Shown here: one piece after another, positions 57,569-64,000 of the stretch
How the letters are laid out: each line of letters starts with the position of its first letter
Position numbering within the stretch: position 1 is the stretch's first letter
Assembly (NCBI GenBank): GCA_011799875.1
Contig: CM022302.1
Coordinates: 321,636,144-321,700,143, forward strand
DNA from: Thinopyrum elongatum
Taxonomy: Eukaryota > Streptophyta > Magnoliopsida > Poales > Poaceae
Length of the DNA: 64,000 nucleotides
Direction: 5' to 3'
The notes under the pieces: model-generated
The model's database searches: none
What the model was told of the DNA's origin: nothing
What the model saw: only the letters and a program-made list of their open reading frames with translations
Position numbers and translations under genes: made by a program

Positions 57569-58240
57569 TCAGTCCGAGTCTGAGTCGTCGTCTTCGTGCT
57601 TGACGACCGGGGCCTCGCCGTCGCCGTCTTCGCCGTCAGTGTCCTCCTCGTCGCTGTTGCTCGTGGAGGAGCTTTTGTCATCACTCGAGCTTTCCGCGCA
57701 GCACCCTAGGCGGGCAACTGAACGCCCGAAGATCTTGATGAAGAGCATATCGGACTCCACCAACTTGAAGCGAAGAATGTGCCCTTTCGCCAGATAATGG
57801 GCACGGGCGAAGATTTTCCAGCAACGCCTGAGAAGCATGACGTGCGGTGCGGGAAACTGATATTTGCCCACACAGCGCCATTGCAGCAGCCATTCATATG
57901 CAGCCCTAGCCTGAGCGGCTGGTCGACCTCCATCACCCTATCAAAGGGACGAGGGAGCCGCAAATGACTGCATGGAGGATCGCGTAGCTTGACGATGAAC
58001 TCCAGCACCGTATCCCCCGTGTGGCCTTCTGCTGGTGTAGGAGCAGTTGGAGGAGGAGCGGCGAATGTACCACTTCACCCACCTCGACCGCGGGTGCCGC
58101 GTCGACCCCTACCGCCCCCCGTGGCTTCACCTTGTGCACTGGATCCAGCCTCTACGGCTGCAGCGGAGGCAGGGTCGGGGTGCCGAGAGGAAGTTCTCAT
58201 CGCTACCTGGAGCACGGGCTCGGCCCCTTCCCCTCGCCAT
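57569..58240 (-). pseudogene. Element D antisense gene: B3-like domain with acidic tail
   Basis: The minus-strand ATG at 58240 opens MARGRGRARAPGSDENF, an Arg/Gly-rich start like that of element F. Frameshifts follow. The B3-like part begins EFIVKLRDPPCSHLRLPRPF near 58002, continues LRLGLHMNGCCNGAVWANIS, shifts near 57850, and goes on as MLLRRCWKIFARAHYLAKGH and ILRFKLVESDMLFIKIFGRS. It ends RLGCCAESSSDDKSSST and a Glu/Asp-rich tail to 57569. The W-xx-F-A...L-xx-G-H...L-xF...L-xIKxFG spacing resembles the C-terminal half of B3 domains. It lies antisense between integrase and 3' LTR. The assignment rests on pattern only and a profile search is needed. Confidence 0.6.
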
Positions 58241-58305
58241 GGTGGAAGCGGAAGCAAGGAAGGAGAATGAAGAGATGATGGATGAGCATCGCCACACCCT
58301 CACCT

Positions 58306-58320
58306 CTCTTTTTATAATAG
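58306..58320 (-). promoter_or_regulatory. TATA box of element D antisense gene
   Basis: On the minus strand CTATTATAAAAAGAG lies about 75 bases upstream of the ATG at 58240. The homologous box in F has the same spacing. Confidence 0.55.
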
Positions 58321-58831
58321 AGTAAGAGGGGAGCTGGCTCTCCACTACTCTGGGGTAACCGCCCCACTCCTCCAACCTAGCCTACGACATCCCTGATGGC
58401 GTCCTCATTCATCGGCTGCCCCACTACGCAAATCCGGGGCGGTGTGTATTCTGCCAATGACACACATTCCCACGCCCTGCACGTCCACCACCAACCCCGC
58501 GCAATGCATGCAGCACGCATGGCAGAAACAACATTCATGGGGGGTGAACTTAAGGTAAAATGGCAGTTACCACAACTCACGCGTGAGCGTCGTAATGGGC
58601 TCCCGTGGGCGTGGACGCCCCTAATTTGCGATATGAACAACGCATACCATATGGATATAAAGATGCTGCAGGATCCCTGGAAACTGACCCAAGTCTAGGT
58701 TCATGAAGAAGCAAAGAAAATCTAAAAAATACAAGTGCCAACCCCGGCAAGATCTCTATGTACTCCTATGCATTGGTTGGGCCTACCCCAACGATGCCCG
58801 GCGGCACATGTGGACCAGGCCCAGGGGCTCC
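58321..58831. other. Element D region between antisense promoter and 3' LTR
   Basis: No gene is seen. It is homologous in inverted orientation to 62060-62480 of element F. The purine-rich CCCAGGGGCTCC at 58820-58831 is the probable polypurine tract beside the LTR. Confidence 0.6.
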
Positions 58832-59783
58832 TGGTGGTGCAACAAACAGGTGTGTATGCTGACATGACTTATGCACCGGCGTACGACCGCCCATACATTG
58901 AGTACAAAGACATGGTACAAGATAAGCCAGAGAAACCGCTCTTCGTGAGATCAAGGAGTGCATTAAGAAGACCAAAGTGACCAGAGAATATCCCCAGGAA
59001 GGCCTCCCTTGCTGGGCAGGCAAGCCTGGCCGGGTCGAGGCCATGCCTGGGTCCAAATCCAAACTGCCCCGGCAAGGTTCCCGGGGCTGCCAAGAGAATA
59101 AGACAGAACCCCGGCAGGCTCTGTGCCGGCAAGCCTCTACCAAAACTCCACCGCTCCACCTCATCGCATGCCAGTCACTAATCAGTGCGGTGTCGAGCTC
59201 ACAAGTGGCTAGGTGGATCTCGTCGAGTACGTGGCAACCTGCTGGAGAAGAGATTAACTTTATTGACACCTGTCCTAATGGCGTGTCACTCTAATAAGAG
59301 GTAGATGGATAAGCGGCACTGCAGTCTTGCCGGGCTTCAACCTCAGCATGACACCTAGCAGTGCATTTAATACATTTTGTCCTAACTGCCAGAGTTAGGT
59401 ATGATAACACTGTTAGCTATCTAATCAAGCCATAATGATTGTTTTGCCACTGTGGTCGCCCCTTAAGCTATAGAAGGAGGCCAGAGGCAACCAAGCAAAG
59501 GGTTCGAATCTTTGATCCCTCAGCACTTGTATGCGCGTAGCTGCTCTTCCTGAGGCACACTTGCCGGGCTTGAGAGCTCCGTGTCTTCATGTTCCTCCAA
59601 ATCAATCTACCATAGTAGGAGGAGGGTTTTATGCAGCAAAGCGGCCTGAACCTGGGTAAAAGAGAGAGTAGTCCATCACTGTGCTGCCTTGTTGTTTCTG
59701 CTCTTTATGGAATGTGATCGTCCCCCCGTCGAACCACAAAGGGGAAACTCTACCCCATAGGTGATCGTGCATTCCCCGCGACA
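58832..59783 (+). repeat. Element D 3' LTR
   Basis: It starts TGGTGGTGCAACAAACAGG (terminal TGTC diverged) and ends CCCGCGACA, 952 bp like the 5' copy. The TATA box has become CTATAGAAGG at 59468-59477. It is followed by CAATC, the right target duplication. Confidence 0.92.
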
Positions 59784-60400
59784 CAATCTAGTCTTAAGAA
59801 AGCACCCTACGAGATTCTTTATGGACGACGATGTCGATCACCTTTGAACTGGTCTGAAACCGGTGAGAGACAGTTCTTTGTACCGGATATGATCCAGGAG
59901 GCAGAAGAGCAAGTTCACGTCATTCGTGAGAATATGAAAACAATACAATCTCGTCAAAAGAGCCAGTATGACCGTCGTCTTACCCCTTTGAAGTGTACCC
60001 ATCACTTTAGTATCAAGGGCAAATTGGCTCCTCGTTACATTGGTCCTTTTCGCATTCTCGCTAGACAAGGAGAGGTTGCCTATCAATTAGAACTACCCCC
60101 ACATCTTTCTCGAGTCCATGATGTTTTCCATGTCTCTCAACTCAGGCGTTGCTTCTCGGATCCCATCTGCGGAGTGGACCACGAAATGCTTGATCTCCAA
60201 GATAACCTCACATATCGAGAGTACCCTGTTCATATTCTTGATAAAACAGAGCATAGCACTCGATGTCGCAACATCAAGTTTCTCAAGGTTCAGTGGTCTC
60301 CTCATTCTGACAGAGAGGCTACCTGGGAGTGAGAAGATCGTCTCCGACTTGAGTACCCCACACTCTTCCCAATGACCTCTGAATTTCAGGACAAGATTCT
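59784..60400 (+). pseudogene. Element T integrase C-terminus and chromodomain
   Basis: The reading resumes at the CAATC duplication (SLKKAPYEILYGRRCRSPLN), the part of integrase that follows NSYQS at 32115. It runs through NWSETGERQFFVPDMIQEAE, a short deletion after SQYDRR, and KLAPRYIGPFRILARQGEVA and VHDVFHVSQLRRCF. The end HSTRCRNIKFLKVQWSPHSD and REATWE is a chromodomain, which targets such elements to marked chromatin. A TGA replaces the codon after ATWE (60331-60333), and a few more residues continue in frame. Confidence 0.85.
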
Positions 60401-60403
60401 GTT

Positions 60404-60417
60404 GAATGGGGCCGAGT
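60404..60417 (+). other. Element T polypurine tract
   Basis: GAATGGGGCCGAGT directly precedes the TGTCACATCCC start of the 3' LTR. It is purine-rich and in the right place. Confidence 0.5.
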
Positions 60418-61132
60418 TGTCACATCCCTTGTTCTGGTAATGCACTAGGCTAGTTTCTTGTGTTGCATCATGTTTAGATTTGCATGAAATTTGAAATGGG
60501 GATTACATAAACCCTACCACCACTTTAATCAACTAGGGTTTAATAAAATAATTTTCAATGAACCTAAAATGCCCTTAAAAAATGTTCATGATTTAGGGAG
60601 AAAGGTGAAAGCCCTAACCATAAATAGTGCACATTTTTGCAGGACCACAATGGGCATTGAATTAAATCATACCATATTTGAATTGGGGCTATTTAAATGC
60701 TATATATATTTTAAAGGCTCCAAATAATTTGAAACTTGCAGAGGGCCTCTGGAATATTTCAGAGTAGCACACAAAAAATTTCAGATTTATCTAAAATGTT
60801 TTAGTGCCTAAACTAATACAAAACATAAACAAACAAATAGAAAATAGAAAGAAATAGGAAAAGAGAGAGAGGGAGTTACCTGGCACTCACCTGGCCTGGC
60901 CCAGCACGGCCCAGCCCAGCTGGCTACTGCCAGTCGTCATCTCCACCGCGCCAGTCAGACGCCGAGCGCGTGCCCGACACGCGCGCACGCACAGCGTCCC
61001 ACACGAGCTGCCTGCCTACGTCCTCGGAACAACGCGACGCCGTGAGTCTTCTCCTCGGTGCCGTCCCGATCGAGCCGGCCCTCTCATTCCTCCCCCTGCT
61101 CCCTCCTACGCTCCCCGACGCCATGGTCGAGA

Positions 61133-61137
61133 CGCCC
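61133..61137. repeat. Probable target-site duplication of element F (left copy)
   Basis: CGCCC here and TGCCC at 63290-63294 flank F. The uninterrupted site in the 5' LTR reads GAGACGCCCGCGAGC, so one copy has a C to T change. Confidence 0.65.
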
Positions 61138-62045
61138 TGTCGGTGCAATAAACCTTCATGTATGTTGCCCGGACTATACACATGCGAAGTGGCAGAGATG
61201 CGAGCTCCACCAAGCATTCAAGACAAAACCAAGCCAGAGAGATAGCCCTTTGAGGAATCAAGGGGCGGATCAAGAAGACCAAGACAAGCCAAGAGAACAA
61301 GATATCACTAAGTAAAAACCTCCCTTGCCGGGCAGGCGAGCCTGGTCAGGTCGAGGCCACCCCGAAGACAAGTCCCAAGACTTCCCCGGCAAGGATTGCC
61401 GGGTCTGCTGGCGGCCTACATCCCCGCCAAGACTCCACCGCTCCACCGCATCACAATGCAAGTCATCCATCGGTGCGGTGTCGAGCCCCCAGAGAGATAA
61501 GTGGCTGTCATTTGGCACGTGGCAGCCATTTAGGACGGAGATCACCTCTATATGACACCCGTCCAGAGGCGTGTCAAGCAGACAAGTGGAAGGTTACAAA
61601 GCGGCGCGGAAGGTATGTCGGGCCACATCCGCAGCATGACATGTAGAAGTGCATTTAATGTACTTTGTCCTAACTGCCAAAGTTAGGTATGATAGCACTG
61701 TTAGATATCTAATCACTGGATAATGACCGTTTTGCCATTGTGGTAACCCCTTATCCTATAAAAGGAGGACCGTGGCAACCTTAGAAAGGATTCGGATCCT
61801 CGTGTACTCATACGCGCGTAGCTGCTCTCCCCAAGGCGACCTTGTCGGGCTTGAGCACCGCACGTTCTCCACGGTCCCTTCATCAATCCACCAAAGCAGG
61901 AGTAGGGGTTTACGCTTCTCAGCGGCCCGAACCTGGGTAAAAACTACCAGCCTCATCACTGCCGTGATGCCCCATGGCCTCTGCTCTTTGTGCAACGTGA
62001 CCTCCTCCCTGCCGAACCACAAAGGGGCCGATGGCTGGTAGCACA
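61138..62045 (+). repeat. LTR of element F
   Basis: It is about 908 bp from TGTCGGTG to GCACA. It shares with the LTRs of A and D the CCTATAAAAGGAGG promoter block (61755-61768), GCGGCCCGAACCTGGGTAAA and GAACCACAAAGGGGCC. The end is approximate; TTTGACCAGGC follows. Confidence 0.75.
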
Positions 62046-62480
62046 TTTGACCAGGCCCTGTCAGGTACACATGCAGGGCATTTATGATGATATTCTCCTC
62101 TTTCTTGATATTTTCTTGCTTCTTCATTAACCTGTGCTTGAGTCAGTTCCCGGTTTTTCCGTGCGTCGTGTGAGACGTCGTGGGGGAGATTTACGCCATG
62201 ACCCGTGGGTTGCCCATGTCCCACGTTCACGGGACGGTAACTGTCATTCCACTAATTCCCCTGCCCCTGCCGTTTCTGCCACGTATGCCGCATGCATTGT
62301 GTAGGGTTGGTGGAGGACGCGAAGGGCATGGGAATGAGTGCCAAGGAAGAAAGCCAGGCGCCATGGATAGGCGCAGGAGGTCGGTCTTGATTCCGTGCGC
62401 CGTTAGTGACATAGAGGAGTCGGATTGGTGGATCAGGGCGGTTGCCTCCTGGGTGAGGAGCCAGCCCCAGGTCTCGTTCG

Positions 62481-62490
62481 CCTATAAAAG
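62481..62490 (+). promoter_or_regulatory. TATA box of the B3-type gene in element F
   Basis: CCTATAAAAG lies about 75 bases upstream of the ATG at 62558. It matches the box and spacing of element D's antisense gene. Confidence 0.6.
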
Positions 62491-62557
62491 GGAACGTGGG
62501 CGAGGCACTGGCTCACACCTATCTCTTCCTCCTTCCTTCTGATATTATCTCTCCATC

Positions 62558-63216
62558 ATGGTGAGGGGGAGAGGGCATGGTGGTACCCCAGTGGTGGCGA
62601 CAAGGGCTTCTGCTCGACAGCACCTCCCTCCTCCTTTTGGGGACGCGGGGCGGAGCCCGCTGTGAGAGGAGGCGGGAGAGGATGCGGACGTGGTTGTTAT
62701 GGCGCTCGGGGTCGAGGAGGACCGGGCGGCATTCTGATCGCACCTCCTCTGGCCGCTCAGGACCCGAACGAAGGCCATGTCTGGAACCAGCCGCTGGAGT
62801 TTATCATCAAGCTGCGCAGGCCCCCGCGCAGCCGTCTTCGGCTTCCCACCCCATTTGCAAGGGTGATGGAGGTCGAGTAGCCGCCGGGGCTAAGGCTGCA
62901 CATGAGGGGCTGCTGCAATGGCAGCATTCGGGCGGACGTGGAGTTCCCCGCTCCTCATGTCATGCTTCTCCGGCATGGCTAGAAGACCTTCAGCCATGCC
63001 CATAGCTTGGTGGCCGGGCACGTTCTCCATTTCAAGTTAATGGACGCCGCCCTGCTCTCCATCAAGGTCTTCGGGCGTTCGGGTGCTCGCTTAGGGTGCT
63101 GCGCGGAGAGCTCTACTAACGATGAAAGCTCCTCCTCGAGCGATAGCGATGAGGAGGACAGTGACGACGATGACGATGGCGCCGATGGGGAGGACAACGG
63201 CTCCGACTCCGGCTGA
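62558..63216 (+). pseudogene. B3-like domain gene with acidic tail in element F
   Basis: The ATG at 62558 gives MVRGRGHGGTPVVATRASAR, an Arg/Gly-rich start. After shifts, a frame from 62662 reads GRGCGRGCYGARGRGGPGG and then PLEFIIKLRRPPRSRLRLP, TPFARVMEVE, a stop at 62878-62880, then LRLHMRGCCNGSIRADVEF. A second stop follows APHVMLLRHG. The next Met is at 63007, where VAGHVLHFKLMDAALLSIKV and FGRSGARLGCCAESS lead to a long Ser/Asp/Glu tail ending at 63216. Block for block it matches the antisense gene of element D. B3-like fold and DNA binding are inferred. It is inactive by two stops and a frameshift. Confidence 0.62.
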
Positions 63217-64000
63217 ACGCCAGCCGCACCATCACCATCAGCGGGAGGCCGGCGACACCACCATCTGCACCTGCATCTCCTCCCCAGCATGCCCGCGAGC
63301 TCGCCGCCACCATAGTAGCACCCACGATGCTCCCCGCGCCTCGCCACCTTGTCTGCAAGGTCCGCCGATGTCCGCCACTTTGCCTCGACCAAGCCCCGTG
63401 TGCTCGGGCGGCCTGCATCATCATCTACTCCACCTTCTTCCTCCTCGGTCGCTGAAGACCACGCGCATCGATTCGCCGCCATCTCCGCCTCGTCGAGCTC
63501 GCCGTCTGCCTCGTCCGAGCTGTTGTGAGCTCCCGCGTCAAACCCCCTAACACCGTGGCCTATTTCTCGTCGTAGCCGTTGCCCCTTGCAGATGTAGCAT
63601 GCTGCCGCCCGAGCTCGCAGTCGACACAGCTCCGGTTACCATTTGGTCACCCCGGCGAGTCCAACGCGTTCGTAGTGTCCCGTAGAGCATGCCTAGCGCA
63701 AAAACCCGCCTGTTTGCACGCCGCAGCAGCTAACCCGTGGCCACCGGAACTCCGGCCGCTGCCTTTGAGCTCACCACCGTCGATGCCGGCCACCTCAGGC
63801 CTGGCCACTGCCACCATCCGACGCGCCATCAAGCTAGCTCTCCAACATGCCTAGCCACGTGTCATTTGGAGCATCACAGAGGAAACCCGAAGTACTTAAT
63901 CGCCGCTGACCTCGCAGGCGGCTAAGCACCAGCGCAATTAGGCCATTTTGACCAGTTTTAACCCCCCTGTGTCTATGTCATGTGGGGCCAGGGTCTAGTT

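Larger units (their letters stand above)
32116..59783 (+). mobile_element. Element D: Tat-like gypsy retrotransposon with G and E nested in it
   Basis: LTRs of 952 bp each (32116-33067, 58832-59783) and an exact CAATC duplication define it. Plus-strand order is primer site, gag (cut by G), protease (cut by E), RT, archaeal-type RNase H, integrase, then a minus-strand accessory gene, a purine tract and the 3' LTR. Without G and E it is about 10.9 kb. The archaeal-like RNase H and the antisense gene beside the 3' LTR are marks of the Tat lineage. All pol genes carry stops or frameshifts. Confidence 0.9.
61138..63289. mobile_element. Element F: rearranged Tat-like element fragment in T's 3' LTR
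   Basis: The insertion is exact when compared with the empty site in T's 5' LTR (about 23529). It starts TGTCGGTGCAATAAACC and ends CCCCAGCA, with a likely 5-bp duplication. It contains one LTR in plus orientation (61138-62045), then a segment homologous to the 3' internal part of element D in inverted orientation, including a B3-type gene on the plus strand. In D, A and E the accessory gene is antisense to the LTR; here both point the same way. There is no second LTR. Confidence 0.7.
22803..64000 (+). mobile_element. Element T: Tekay/Del-like chromovirus, split by D and F, extends past the window
   Basis: The 5' LTR starts at 22803 and the 3' LTR at 60418, both with TGTCACATCCCT and colinear sequence. 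Between them lie a primer-binding-like site, an upstream ORF, gag, protease, RT, RNase H, integrase and a chromodomain, in that order on the plus strand. The integrase is interrupted by element D (32116-59783). The 3' LTR is interrupted by element F and runs past 64000. Without D and F the visible part is about 11 kb. The chromodomain and zinc-finger Gag place it among chromoviruses; the long LTR and gene order fit Tekay/Del. Confidence 0.85.
60418..64000 (+). repeat. Element T 3' LTR (partial, interrupted by F)
   Basis: It starts TGTCACATCCCTTGTTCTGG. Outside F (61138-63289) it is colinear with 22803-24160 of the 5' LTR up to the window edge. Small indels separate the copies, including a CATG present after GATTTG and a shorter AG microsatellite. 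Confidence 0.9.

Overview
This window looks like intergenic DNA from a large grass genome, most probably a Triticeae species such as wheat, Aegilops, barley or rye. I infer this from dense nested Ty3/gypsy LTR retrotransposons, an Athila-type LTR of a kind I recognise from wheat, CACTA ends with CTTTGCCGTC subterminal repeats, and MITE fragments. I see no intact host gene, no tRNA or rRNA gene, and no centromeric or telomeric repeat. Nearly every long reading frame belongs to a decayed mobile element.

The layout is a set of nested insertions, several proven by matching 5-bp target duplications (TSDs). The oldest layer is element C, a Tat-like gypsy element seen only as pieces of its antisense gene (4409-5299 and 21222-22776). 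C is split by element B (5300-21221, minus orientation, TSD GCTTG/GCCTG). B keeps gag and protease, has lost RT, RNase H and integrase, and carries a multi-exon antisense gene. B is split by element A (6477-13301, plus, TSD GCTAT) and by a CACTA end (16278-16905). At the left edge a chromovirus-type LTR (H, 3543-4408) abuts C and is itself cut by an Athila-like element (1-3542).

From 22803 to beyond the right edge lies element T, a Tekay/Del-like chromovirus with an LTR of about 4 kb. Its integrase is split by element D (32116-59783, Tat-like, TSD CAATC). D is split in its gag by G (34119-42464), a CACTA-like element carrying a DEDDy 3'-5' exonuclease gene and a B3-domain gene. D is split again after its protease by element E (44255-52668, Tat-like, TSD GATGC). 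T's 3' LTR (from 60418) contains a small, oddly arranged element F (61138-63289).

The most interesting pattern is shared by the Tat-like elements A, B, C, D, E and F. Each carries an accessory gene, placed next to the 3' LTR and reading antisense to gag-pol (F is rearranged). Five of the six still show a TATA box upstream of the ATG. A, B and C carry a gene of the 'putative gypsy type transposon' class followed by a coiled coil. In B five GT-AG introns can be read and in A at least one. D, E and F carry a different short gene that I read as a B3-like DNA-binding domain with an acidic GCCxES tail, with an AT-hook in E. All copies here are broken, but the architecture repeats.

Sense-strand pol genes are dead by many stops and frameshifts, and several have changed catalytic residues. 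Family names rest on recognition of motifs, not on a database search.
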